A stretch of DNA of 64,000 nucleotides from contig NZ_SPQS01000016.1 in NCBI RefSeq assembly GCF_004570865.1, positions 1-64,000 of the forward strand, written 5' to 3'. The position numbers were made by a program, and so were the translations under genes. Positions 16,912 through 24,316 of this stretch are shown in pieces (within the stretch, counting starts at the first letter, position 1; every line of letters begins with the position of its first letter). Source of the DNA: Bradyrhizobium frederickii. GTDB taxonomy: Bacteria; Pseudomonadota; Alphaproteobacteria; Rhizobiales; Xanthobacteraceae. A model generated the notes under the pieces. It was not told the DNA's origin and made no database searches. It saw only the letters and a program-made list of their open reading frames with translations.

Positions 16912-17573
16912 CAGTAAATCGCTTCCCCGTCGGCTGGGGCCTCGTCCTGGCGCTCCGGCTCTTTCGTCATCTCGACAGAGACCGAGCCGTCAGGGGTTCG
17001 CATGGTATGCGCGACAATCTCCATAGCGCCGTTGGAGTTGGCAACGTCCTGGGCGAGTAGAGCGAACTGCTCTTCGCTCATGTCGTAATAGGTTTCTCGG
17101 GTCTCCTGCTCCCGTTCATCCCACCACACCTTGACCACGCCCGTTTTTTGCAACAGCGCGTCCTTGATGAACGAGTACAGGATCATGAAGCCTGAGTTTT
17201 GCTGCATGAAAACGTGATTGACGTAATCCGTTTCCTGCTGAGCTGCTTCCTCGTCCTCGGGGCCAATGGCTTCAAACCGGACCACTTCGTCAGAGCCGGC
17301 GAAAATATCCATAAGCTGGGGCATAAGGCCCTCAACCACGTCCGCAACGTCGGTCGAAACGGTCTTGGACCGACCCGGCTGAGACGGCATGTCCTTTTCC
17401 ATGTCGCCGAGATAATAGGCCATGGCGTCAGCACGTTCGGACGCGAGGGAGGACGCATTCAGGCCGGCAAGCGCGTTCGCCTTCTCAGCGCTCAACATGG
17501 TTTGGAGCGTTCCAAGGTCCATGCGCTTCGGCTGTTCGCCCTTCTCTTCCTTCATTCCCTCGTCATCGCTCAT
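16911..17573 (-). CDS. Portal protein, N-terminal part of a split gene
   Basis: The 220-residue product holds the start of the portal: an acidic N-terminus, then ERADAMAYYLGDMEKDMPSQ, SKTVSTDVADVVEGLMPQLM (typical of podoviral portals), FEAIGPEDEEAAQQETDYVN and LLQKTGVVKVWWDE. It ends in a charged EPERQDEAPADGEAIY, just where a loop precedes the strand that starts the second ORF. The stop TGA shares a base with the next ATG. A portal of this length cannot form the whole ring alone. Confidence 0.8.
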   Translation of the reverse strand: MSDDEGMKEEKGEQPKRMDLGTLQTMLSAEKANALAGLNASSLASERADAMAYYLGDMEKDMPSQPGRSKTVSTDVADVVEGLMPQLMDIFAGSDEVVRFEAIGPEDEEAAQQETDYVNHVFMQQNSGFMILYSFIKDALLQKTGVVKVWWDEREQETRETYYDMSEEQFALLAQDVANSNGAMEIVAHTMRTPDGSVSVEMTKEPERQDEAPADGEAIY

Positions 17574-17857
17574 ATGAAATCAGAATCTCCGTAGTCGAGC
17601 GGAGCGTAAAAACGTTCCTGCTCTTCCGTGATCTTGAGTGCTTCGCGCCGAACCTGCTTGCCTAGCGCGCCTGCAATGGCTGTCGGGTCGTCTCCGGGCC
17701 TGAGCTTGTGGCGAAAGCGCTCCGGATCAACCGGCGTTCCGTCGCCGCGCGTCATAACGAGCTCGTCACCGTTGAGAACGTAATAGGCCGTCGTCACCTG
17801 GCCCGGGTCGTTGTTGCTCGGACGGCGCAAATGCACCGCAACTTGCTTGACGTTCAT
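17570..17857 (-). CDS. Hypothetical phage protein (95 aa)
   Basis: Start is the ATG at 17857, overlapping the upstream stop by ATGA; a start four codons earlier is less likely. The protein has a beta hairpin part (TTAYYVLNGDELVMTRGDG) and a charged helix with REALKITEEQERF. It is coupled to the portal start by four bases. Function not known. Confidence 0.6.
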   Translation of the reverse strand: MNVKQVAVHLRRPSNNDPGQVTTAYYVLNGDELVMTRGDGTPVDPERFRHKLRPGDDPTAIAGALGKQVRREALKITEEQERFYAPLDYGDSDFI

Positions 17858-18048
17858 TTCTCCAGCCAATCAAAATCGGCGCTGGTCAAAGTCCATTCGT
17901 TGCGGCTCGAGCCGTAACCCGTCGTCAGCCCATCAATGCGGGCGATATAGATCTCCGAGCCCTTCAAGCGTCGCACGACTTCACCGTCACGGCCGGCCAC
18001 CGCTGGCACGTAATAGTCATCCCGAACCTTCAAGCGATGCTCAGACAT
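17854..18048 (-). CDS. Hypothetical small phage protein (64 aa)
   Basis: The start is the ATG at 18048, eight bases inside the terminase stop region; the longer frame to 18159 is a shadow of the terminase. The protein begins MSEHRLKVRDDYYVPAVAG and looks like a small beta barrel (GSEIYIARIDGLTTGYGSS). No family recognised. Confidence 0.6.
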   Translation of the reverse strand: MSEHRLKVRDDYYVPAVAGRDGEVVRRLKGSEIYIARIDGLTTGYGSSRNEWTLTSADFDWLEK

Positions 18049-19348
18049 AGCCAAGGTCCGGATAGTCGATCTTGGCGTTAAAGCCCGCGGTCCGCTCGGG
18101 ATCTTCATAGGCGATCGCCATAAGGCCCAGGCTGTCCGCCGCGTGCGAGGACCAATCATGGTCCGGCCCTAGCCCAATGTTGCGCGCCTCGTCCTTCTTT
18201 TCGTGATAGAAGCCCAGCGCCTCACGGCCCGGTTCCGTCGTGGCTTCGTTGAACCACAACTGAGGCCCGAGGCGTCGCAAGGCCTCGACGCGCATCATAG
18301 CAGCGCCACGGCCCTGGTTCTTGATCGGCGGTTCAACCTTGAACCCGGCTTCACGCAAATGATCTTCATAGCGCTTGCCGGTAACGTTGTTCGTCGCCAC
18401 GCCATCATGCGGCAGGTACAGGATTGCATCCTGATAGCCGTTCTTGCGCAGCCAATTCACATGAAACGCGAGCACCTGCCCGCGGCTCTCGTAATAGTCC
18501 AAAACCCTAATCTGCTGCCCCGCCCACTGGACAATCCAGATCGTGAAGGCGTCGGCTGATGCTCCAGCGCCGCCGATGTCGATAAACGCGCGAAGCGGCA
18601 ACAGCGGGTCCGCGGCGACTACGCCAATGCGTCCCTTGGCCTTCGCGTCCGCCAGCAAGCCGGCGTAATAGGCGCCCTCGTAAATGGTCGCGTACTCCCC
18701 GCCCCAAATGTGCCCGTAGCGCTCCGGATAGTTCGCCAAATCGTGTTGGCGTTCCTTCTCCAGCACGTCCGGAAACCACGGGTTATCCTGCCAATTGGCA
18801 GTGACCACCTCCGCGTCATCCGGCTTATGGGCAACTAGAAAATCATCAATCGCGTCTTGCCGGCGCCGGGGATTCCAGCTCGCCCAAATCTCCGAACGCT
18901 CGCGGCGGATCGTTGGTCGCAGGAGCGATAGGCTCCGGACCTTCAACGTTTGCGCTTCCTCGATCCAGGCGCGGCCGAAGCCCTCCAGAGACTTGATGCT
19001 CTCAGCCGAGTAGTCCTGCATCCCCTTGAAGATGATCAGGCCATCTTTCGGCGTCTCGATAACGTCGCGATAGACCTTGAAGCCGTCAGCCTCGCCCAAG
19101 CGATACTGCGCTAGCTTGTCCTCAATCAGGAGCTTGGCGCTGTCCTTAAGGTCTTTCAGCACTTCGCGGATACAAACGCTCCGCAGCCCTTCTCCGAAGT
19201 CTCCCGGCTCTCTTACGCTGTCCTCGACCAGGAGGCCGGCAAAGAAATGCGACTTCCCCGAGCCACGCCCGCCCTTCGCTCCCTTGTAGCGGGCAGGCTT
19301 AAGCAACGGCTCGAAGACTTCGGCCGTTGGAATATGCAGCGCCGGCAT
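18041..19348 (-). CDS. terL: Phage terminase large subunit (PBSX/Terminase_3 type)
   Basis: This is the ATP-driven DNA-packaging motor and headful nuclease. It has Walker A GAKGGRGSGKS (23-33), Walker B and catalytic carboxylate in AWIEEA (127-132), and the RNase H-like nuclease with Asp257 (FIDIGG), LPHDG (313-317) and DHDWSSHAADS (396-406). The order TerS, TerL, portal is standard. It starts directly after the small subunit stop. Length (435) is normal for the family, with no sign of damage. Confidence 0.93.
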   Translation of the reverse strand: MPALHIPTAEVFEPLLKPARYKGAKGGRGSGKSHFFAGLLVEDSVREPGDFGEGLRSVCIREVLKDLKDSAKLLIEDKLAQYRLGEADGFKVYRDVIETPKDGLIIFKGMQDYSAESIKSLEGFGRAWIEEAQTLKVRSLSLLRPTIRRERSEIWASWNPRRRQDAIDDFLVAHKPDDAEVVTANWQDNPWFPDVLEKERQHDLANYPERYGHIWGGEYATIYEGAYYAGLLADAKAKGRIGVVAADPLLPLRAFIDIGGAGASADAFTIWIVQWAGQQIRVLDYYESRGQVLAFHVNWLRKNGYQDAILYLPHDGVATNNVTGKRYEDHLREAGFKVEPPIKNQGRGAAMMRVEALRRLGPQLWFNEATTEPGREALGFYHEKKDEARNIGLGPDHDWSSHAADSLGLMAIAYEDPERTAGFNAKIDYPDLGYV

Positions 19349-19672
19349 TTAGCCTTGCGGTTCTGCGTCACGAACCGGAGCGCGGACGATCTCGCGAACA
19401 ATCTTCTCCAGCCTGATCGGGTTGTCGTCTTCGTCACCGCCGACGATCGCTTGCGCGGGCTTGCCTTCGATCCGGTCCGCTACCTGCTGGATTGCCCAGC
19501 TCTCGCCATTCATAGCCTCAGAGACAAGCCTATCGGCAATGACGCGTAGTTTGGTCGTCTTCTGGCCGTTGCTTTCCACTTCGTCATTGAGCGCTAGGCG
19601 CAATGCTTCAGTGAATTTCTTCTCTTTCGGACGGCCACCGGGGTTCGCCCGGTTTCCTGGCTGGAAAACCAT
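19349..19672 (-). CDS. Terminase small subunit-like protein (DUF5681 type)
   Basis: It begins MVFQPGNRANPGGRPKEKKF, the GNPGGRP motif typical of DUF5681, a family found next to large terminases, then has a helical KTTKLRVIADRLVSEAMNGE region like a DNA-binding HTH. Position directly upstream of terL supports a role in recognising the packaging site. The start at 19672 is preferred; a start four codons earlier is possible. Confidence 0.7.
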   Translation of the reverse strand: MVFQPGNRANPGGRPKEKKFTEALRLALNDEVESNGQKTTKLRVIADRLVSEAMNGESWAIQQVADRIEGKPAQAIVGGDEDDNPIRLEKIVREIVRAPVRDAEPQG

Positions 19673-19793
19673 GGTTCTGCACAACTATCGGTTTGATGTC
19701 ACACTGTTTTGCGGGTTCGGCTTAGGCTCTCGCCTTGACCGAGGGCATTAGTGCAGATCAACCGGCTAGCCGGCCTTCTCCGCTCCTCTAATA

Positions 19794-20093
19794 CTATTGG
19801 GCATCGGGCCCACGCTTGATTCGCCTGCTTTGCCTTGGCTTCCGATGCTTCGCGCGACGCCTTTCGGCAGCCTTCGCCTCCAGCTCCGCGACCAAGAAAT
19901 CCGGCATCTCATTGATCTCCGGCCACATCGATTTGGGCGTTACCCAAATGGAGGCCAGCGCCCCCACGTCAACGGTCGCCGCGTGGATCTCGCCACGATG
20001 ATCGAACCAGACGCATTCCGCGCTGTAGCCGTCGATTGAGCACACCTTCACCATGCGCCCGCTTATCTTCGCCATGTCCCCAGCCCGAAACAT
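19794..20093 (-). CDS. YodC/DUF2158-like small protein
   Basis: The N-terminal 50 residues fit the DUF2158 plan: MFRAGDMAKISGRMVKV, then YSAECVWFDHRGEI, a small beta barrel. The last third is basic (AERRRAKHRKPRQSRRIKR). Function of the family is unknown. It follows the late regulator gene by three bases. The 120 bases after its stop carry a 12-bp palindrome (CCGGCTAGCCGG) and no gene. Confidence 0.65.
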   Translation of the reverse strand: MFRAGDMAKISGRMVKVCSIDGYSAECVWFDHRGEIHAATVDVGALASIWVTPKSMWPEINEMPDFLVAELEAKAAERRRAKHRKPRQSRRIKRGPDAQ

Positions 20094-20096
20094 GGA

Positions 20097-21344
20097 CTAG
20101 CCGATATGGCTGTAATCGTCGGAACTCAGACGATCCACATAGGTCAGGCTACTGTCGTCATAGACCGGCGCGTCAAGCGAGCTGAACTTGCCCGAGGAAA
20201 ACACGCCCCCGCGAAAATGCTCACTGATGAACCAACTGGCATTGTCGCCAATCTCGTCAATCTCGAGCTCACGCGCCAGAACCGCCGCAACAATGTCCGA
20301 CTTGATGTCGTCACGATCTTCCCGCGCGTAGTGCCTGGGGACGAACTTGTCCGCCATGCGGTAGGCGTCCTGCTGTAAAAGCAGAAATCCAAGCTGCCCG
20401 TCAGGCCGCGCAAGAGCGACCTTCTGTCGCCTGGCTGTCAGAGCCCTCAACTCGCGCTTGAGGCGGAAGCGCTCGCGGGTCTTGCCGTTCAGACGTGCCT
20501 TAAATTCCTTGTCGCCTCGAGCTCGCTTGTAAATGGCATTCAAACTGGGCCAGACACCCGGCTTGCACTCCTCAAGGTACGCGCTCCACCCGTGCGCCCC
20601 GATCTTGGAGATAGCCGCCTCGTAAACCTCGTTACTGTAGCGGTACGAAAGACCCTCCGTCTTGGGACGCTTGCTATAGAGCTCCCTTGCGAACTCCGGA
20701 TCACGGGCCGCGCGCCTCAAGATAGCCTGAGCGCTCGGCAAGGCCCCAACAGCCTGCCGATGATCTGCATACTCAGTCAGGCTCATGGTCGAAAGGAAGC
20801 GGATCGCCTCCGCGTAAACCTCTTCTTCAAATATACGGGGGCGCCCGCCCCGGCCCACAAAGCCCTTTCCGGATAGAATGCTTTGCAGTTGTTGGCGGCG
20901 GCGACGCATCACGGAATGAAACGTCGGCAGTCCCGGCCAATAGAGCTTCTGCGCCTCCCCCAGGCTCTCGGCCGTTTCGTCAGCCTCGAGTCTGGCGAGA
21001 TATTCCGAATACGCCTCGTCGCTGTATCTCAGCCCCCGGCCGAACTTCTCGACCGTGGCGAATGTCACGGATTTTGTGCCGCTAGCGCGCTTGCCTTCGC
21101 CAGTCCGCAAACCGGCAGCAACCATTGCGGCACATCGGCGTTCCGTCGCCGCAGCGAGCAGCTCACGAACGCGCCGATCCGTCCGCCCACGCTTCCAGAC
21201 GACGATATAATTTGGCAGATCAGGCGGGCTTAGGCTCTTGAGCGAACCGTGAAGCGTGGTCTCAAAGAACTTAATTGCAGCGTCCCAATCCGCATCTTTC
21301 CACTTGCGGGGGCGCCCGATCGGGGGACACTTCCTTGCGGTCAT
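20097..21344 (-). CDS. Candidate late-gene regulator: four HTH-like repeats plus sigma-70-like tail
   Basis: Start is the ATG at 21344 with a strong GGGGGAG ribosome site; the frame stays open to 21623 but that stretch is leader. In 415 residues a unit recurs at about 16-70, 107-160, 172-226 and 236-290: a helical half, then a (L/W)P, then a basic K/R-R-x-R patch, as in LPSAQAILRRAARDPEFA and WPSLNAIYKRARGDKEFK. This resembles the HTH of terminase small subunits. Residues 325-415 look like sigma-70 regions 2-3: AYRMADKFVPRHY, REDRDDIKSDI, and FSSLDAPVYDDSSLTYVDRL. It is first in the late block, so it may direct late transcription; a packaging role is the alternative. Confidence 0.6.
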   Translation of the reverse strand: MTARKCPPIGRPRKWKDADWDAAIKFFETTLHGSLKSLSPPDLPNYIVVWKRGRTDRRVRELLAAATERRCAAMVAAGLRTGEGKRASGTKSVTFATVEKFGRGLRYSDEAYSEYLARLEADETAESLGEAQKLYWPGLPTFHSVMRRRRQQLQSILSGKGFVGRGGRPRIFEEEVYAEAIRFLSTMSLTEYADHRQAVGALPSAQAILRRAARDPEFARELYSKRPKTEGLSYRYSNEVYEAAISKIGAHGWSAYLEECKPGVWPSLNAIYKRARGDKEFKARLNGKTRERFRLKRELRALTARRQKVALARPDGQLGFLLLQQDAYRMADKFVPRHYAREDRDDIKSDIVAAVLARELEIDEIGDNASWFISEHFRGGVFSSGKFSSLDAPVYDDSSLTYVDRLSSDDYSHIG

Positions 21345-21368
21345 GCGCTCCCCCGGTAGGTCAAAACG

Positions 21369-21396
21369 AAAAAGCCCCGGGCGAGAGGCCCAGGGC
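21369..21396 (-). terminator. Intrinsic terminator in the leader of the late regulator gene
   Basis: Minus strand: stem GCCCTGGGC / GCCCGGGGC (one T-G pair), loop CTCTC, then TTTTT. It lies about 25 bases upstream of the late regulator start and about 25-50 bases downstream of a candidate promoter, the place of an attenuator. It may also just end the early transcript. Confidence 0.75.
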
Positions 21397-21425
21397 GTAA
21401 TTCGGCATTGGATGTGATTTGCAGG

Positions 21426-21454
21426 GTTATATTCGGGTAGCGACTGCACCGCAA
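21426..21454 (-). promoter_or_regulatory. Candidate promoter for the late regulator
   Basis: On the minus strand TTGCGG (-35) and TATAAC (-10) are separated by 17 bases. The -10 differs from consensus at one base, the -35 is weak, which would fit activator dependence. The expected start is near 21419, upstream of the leader terminator. Confidence 0.45.
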
Positions 21455-21509
21455 GTCCTTTTTGTACCAAACCGCATTTAATGCTGCGACAAGTTGACTC
21501 AGGGCAAGC

Positions 21510-21552
21510 TGTCCGAACCTTGGACAGCATCAAGATGTCCGAGCCTCGGACA
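21510..21552. promoter_or_regulatory. Two 17-bp palindromes, probable operator pair
   Basis: Site 1 (21510-21526) is TGTCCGAACCTTGGACA, with five-base arms matching fully; site 2 (21536-21552) is TGTCCGAGCCTCGGACA, perfect around one central base. Centres are 26 bp apart. They overlap the end of the 156-residue gene and lie about 90-130 bases upstream of the expected start of the late regulator transcript. Neither is followed by a T-run, so protein binding is more likely than termination. Confidence 0.55.
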
Positions 21553-22000
21553 ACTTCATTCGTGCGCGCCTGGATGGTCGCGAACGTCTCCGCTCCCGGC
21601 CTTGAGCTTGTCCGTGCGCCCACCTAGACATGAGTTGATCATGGGCGAAGGTGATCACACCGGGATGCTGCCTTTCTGTTGCAGAGCGCACAGCCTGAGC
21701 GACTTGCGCGGCCGGCAGATTGAGCCATCCGCCTGCGACTAGATGGCCCTCCAAATCGTCCCTGACGCTCTCGGCAACCATCATCGCCATACCGCGATCA
21801 GGCAGCCAAACTACCTCCTCGATGACGAGCTGAGCGGGAGAGGTCCGCCGCAACCGCTTCACGGCGCCCAGGAGATCCGTGGCGTAGTTCAAACGGCACG
21901 GGTTGCCCACCGTTGTGGTGGCAATGAAAACGCACGCGTAGCCTTGGCTTCTCAGCGCAGAACCCATCGCGGATCTGTAGCTCTCAAGATCAACCGGCAT
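21530..22000 (-). CDS. Hypothetical phage protein, perhaps GIY-YIG/T5orf172-like
   Basis: The first 110 residues show a pattern close to the T5orf172/MUG113 branch of GIY-YIG domains: GYACVFIATTTVGNPCRLNY, then LLGAVKRLRRTSPAQL, AMMVAESVRDDLEGH and GGWLNLPAAQVAQAVRSA. Key catalytic residues are not clearly conserved, so nuclease activity is not claimed. The last 25 residues are Arg-rich. It overlaps the DUF6362 gene by 11 bases. The C-terminal codons overlap the operator pair. Confidence 0.55.
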   Translation of the reverse strand: MPVDLESYRSAMGSALRSQGYACVFIATTTVGNPCRLNYATDLLGAVKRLRRTSPAQLVIEEVVWLPDRGMAMMVAESVRDDLEGHLVAGGWLNLPAAQVAQAVRSATERQHPGVITFAHDQLMSRWAHGQAQGRERRRSRPSRRARMKLSEARTS

Positions 22001-22763
22001 GGGCGAGCATCCTTTCGCTGATCTTCTCCTGGCCGTTGCGCAGCCGCTTCCCGTTCTTCATGAATCCGACGCCGCCAATCCACACCCGGGCATGCAGGAC
22101 TCCGGAGCCATCCGACTCCATCGGGCGTTCAACCATGAAGTTGGGCGGATGCGCGCGGCCTGGACGCTCGTTCATTTCCGGAATACCGACCGCAAGTGCC
22201 GGCCCGCCGAACTCGGCAAGAATGGCGGCAATGAGCCGGTCAATCCGGTTGTGAACCGACCGCTCCGAACAGCGCTCAAATTGCGCTATCTTCCAAATCG
22301 GCATTTCGCGCGCCCAGGAAGTCAGGAGGCGGATGCACTCCCGCCCCTTGGTCCGCGCCAACCAGCTCAGCCAAGCGGCTACAGTGTCGGCTTGCGCGAT
22401 CTCGCGGGCGCTGGGGACAAAGCGAACCCGCGTCTGCGAATAGCCGTAAGCCTCCTCTGCCTGGTCAATCGCCTGAGCCCAAAGCGAGGCCATGGCGCTT
22501 GCCGGCCTCAGAAAACGCCGCTCGGGATCTAGCATGGCGTCCATAACAACGATTGATCTTTTGACGGCGGCTTTCAGTGATGCGTGAAGCCTGTTGCTCA
22601 AGTCTTGGTCCTCTCTGCTGTCAATGAGCAAATCAATGAGACGACTAACCTTTTGGGTGCCGCACTCGGACGGGTTGGTGACAAGTTTGACAATCGATGT
22701 CGCCGCGGCATGATACCGATGCCCGACACAGACGGTCGGCTGTGATGTATCTTTAAGCCGCAA
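21990..22763 (-). CDS. DUF6362-like HTH protein
   Basis: Residues about 115-190 match the DUF6362 layout found in alphaproteobacterial prophages: FVPSAREIAQADTVAAWLSW, REMPIWKIAQFERCSERSVH, then NRIDRLIAAILAEF, an HTH with a recognition helix. The true start is uncertain. The first possible one is a TTG at 22763, only 11 bases from the start of the divergent gene; an ATG at 22544 (codon 74) would leave room for a promoter. Probably a DNA-binding protein of the early region. Confidence 0.65.
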   Translation of the reverse strand: MRLKDTSQPTVCVGHRYHAAATSIVKLVTNPSECGTQKVSRLIDLLIDSREDQDLSNRLHASLKAAVKRSIVVMDAMLDPERRFLRPASAMASLWAQAIDQAEEAYGYSQTRVRFVPSAREIAQADTVAAWLSWLARTKGRECIRLLTSWAREMPIWKIAQFERCSERSVHNRIDRLIAAILAEFGGPALAVGIPEMNERPGRAHPPNFMVERPMESDGSGVLHARVWIGGVGFMKNGKRLRNGQEKISERMLAHAG

Positions 22764-22774
22764 GGGAGGCTTCC

Positions 22775-23413
22775 GTGAGGAAGGGAGAGTGGCCGGGAAT
22801 AGCGACGGCCGTTGGTTGCTTATTGCTCCTCGCTCTAGCCATTGTAGGCTCCAAAGACTCCTTTCATCTCAAAGACTGGCAAACAACGATTGCTGCGATA
22901 GTCGCTTTCTGTGGCGCGGTGATCGCCTATCAAGGCGTGATGGCGAGGATAGACTATGATCGGAGCGTCGTTAGCGACGCTGACCTGCGCCGCAAATTTG
23001 GGATTGCTACTCGCCTGCAGTTCGCCATGCACGTGATTGGGATGGAAGTCGCGCTCAATCTCTCGCAGCTTCGGAGCCAACCACCACACTTCAATCTGAC
23101 GAGATTGGAGGCGTTGTTCACAAGGGAGCTCGAGGAGACGTGGGAGAACCTTGAGCACCTGCCTTCCAGCATCGTTTACAACGTCGGACAGGCTCGAGCA
23201 GCGTTTTACGACATTCAGCTTTTTTCGATTATCGATCCAAAAGACCCCGCTTGGCTCCCTGACACGGATGGCGGCGCTCCAAAAATAATCTCGAAAATCA
23301 TCCGGGCGCATGAGCATCTTGCTGAACTTTCGAAGGTTCTGCACAAACAACTTTCTTCCTATGGAGCGGGCCTGAGCTCCGAGGGACGGAACGTGAAACT
23401 GTTCGACCGGTGA
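22775..23413 (+). CDS. Two-TM membrane protein, moron candidate
   Basis: The gene starts with GTG at 22775 after GGGAGG and is the only plus-strand gene inside the leftward phage block. The N-terminal 60 residues carry two hydrophobic helices (IATAVGCLLLLALAIVG at 8-24 and TIAAIVAFCGAVIAYQGVM at 38-56); the remaining 150 residues are a soluble helical domain. Base and codon use look less GC-rich than the neighbours. This is how prophage morons look (self-standing, opposite strand, membrane). Superinfection exclusion or host fitness effects are possible but unsupported by any motif. Confidence 0.7.
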   Translation: MRKGEWPGIATAVGCLLLLALAIVGSKDSFHLKDWQTTIAAIVAFCGAVIAYQGVMARIDYDRSVVSDADLRRKFGIATRLQFAMHVIGMEVALNLSQLRSQPPHFNLTRLEALFTRELEETWENLEHLPSSIVYNVGQARAAFYDIQLFSIIDPKDPAWLPDTDGGAPKIISKIIRAHEHLAELSKVLHKQLSSYGAGLSSEGRNVKLFDR

Positions 23414-23427
23414 GAGTTCTGACTTCA

Positions 23428-23631
23428 TCACACTCCATCCTTTTTTCCTTGCCGATAAGCGCCGTAGCGCCGCTCCATGAAGCGTTTAAGGATCTCTCGC
23501 ACGTCCCAAGACAGGGCCGGGTCATCGATCTGGAGCGCGATCATTCCGTAATTTCTCCAGAAGAAACGCTTTTGCTCCTCGGCAAGCGGGGTCCGCTCTC
23601 CCCGCTTCGGCGGTCTTGTGTACGCGTTCAT
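23428..23631 (-). CDS. Hypothetical small phage protein (67 aa)
   Basis: The start is the ATG at 23631, overlapping the winged-helix gene stop by ATGA; the long open frame further upstream is a shadow. The product begins MNAYTRPPKRGERTPLAEEQ, and then is helical with SWDVREILKRFMERRYGAY. Converges with the membrane protein gene, with 14 bases between their stops. Function unknown. Confidence 0.6.
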   Translation of the reverse strand: MNAYTRPPKRGERTPLAEEQKRFFWRNYGMIALQIDDPALSWDVREILKRFMERRYGAYRQGKKDGV

Positions 23632-23951
23632 TCTGCGGCTGCCGGTCCCTGGAGCGGCGGCGCGGCCACCCACACCGTTGCATTCATGCCCGAGGCGTTG
23701 CGGGTTCGAGTTTCTGTGCGGCGAATGTCTCCTGCCCTGTGGAGCTCGGACACGCGCGGGCGCACGGATAAGATGGACGCCCCCAGCTTGTCCGCTACAG
23801 CGTCCGCAGAGAGGCCGGCAGGCTCGGACGTGATGGCATCCAGCACGCGAGCCCTGAGCGTCTTGGCGTGCCCCGCAATGGCCTGAGCGGCCTCCTGAGA
23901 CGTGCCGGCCGATTTGTATCCCGGGCTGTCCGGATAATCGCGGGCCTCCAT
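23628..23951 (-). CDS. Winged-helix DNA-binding-like protein
   Basis: Residues 30-85 form a likely winged helix: LRARVLDAITSEPAGLSADA, then KLGASILSVRPRVSELHRAG and a basic wing (DIRRTETRTRNASG). This is the pattern of phage proteins that help replication initiation or act as small regulators. It is coupled at both ends (ATG shares base 23951 with the previous stop; ATGA with the next). Confidence 0.65.
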   Translation of the reverse strand: MEARDYPDSPGYKSAGTSQEAAQAIAGHAKTLRARVLDAITSEPAGLSADAVADKLGASILSVRPRVSELHRAGDIRRTETRTRNASGMNATVWVAAPPLQGPAAAE

Positions 23952-24316
23952 TAGCGGAGCCCTCCCGTTGCCTCGCCCGAGTCGGGTTCGTCGCGATTGA
24001 GTGGCGCCCTGGCGATCTCCTGCAATCGCTCAATCACGGTCGGCAAGTGCTTGTGGTCAATCGTCATGAACGGGTCGGACTCCTCGTCCCAATTCCGTTC
24101 CTGCCGAATTACCGCCTGGCCCCAGCGGTTGACGTAGACCGCCGTTGTGCGCTGTTCCGCCAAAAGCACGTCCTCATTGTTGATCGACCAATCGAAACGG
24201 TCGTCATGGTGCATCGGGTGATGCACGACGATAGCGGTTCGGATCTCAGCGCCATGGTTCTGCATCGTCTCGGTCTTGATTTCCTTGGCAGTTTCAGAAG
24301 TCGCTTGGGTGCTCAT
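23951..24316 (-). CDS. Hypothetical phage protein (121 aa)
   Basis: The middle is beta-rich with His/Asp (HHPMHHDDRFDWSINNEDVL) and VYVNRWGQAVIRQERNWDEE; the C-terminal part is a helix. Both ends overlap neighbours by one to four bases. No family recognised; part of the early operon downstream of the primase. Confidence 0.55.
   Translation of the reverse strand: MSTQATSETAKEIKTETMQNHGAEIRTAIVVHHPMHHDDRFDWSINNEDVLLAEQRTTAVYVNRWGQAVIRQERNWDEESDPFMTIDHKHLPTVIERLQEIARAPLNRDEPDSGEATGGLR

Noticed and set aside
19760..19771. Operator at the CCGGCTAGCCGG palindrome
   Set aside because: A single 12-bp palindrome in GC-rich DNA with no second copy and no promoter around it.
21345..21623. N-terminal extension of the late regulator
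   Set aside because: The extension contains the terminator, the promoter-like pair and one palindrome, and the ATG at 21344 has a near-perfect ribosome site.
23428..24033. A 201-residue leftward protein
   Set aside because: Its first two thirds are a shadow of the winged-helix gene; only the last 67 codons, from an ATGA-coupled start, look real.
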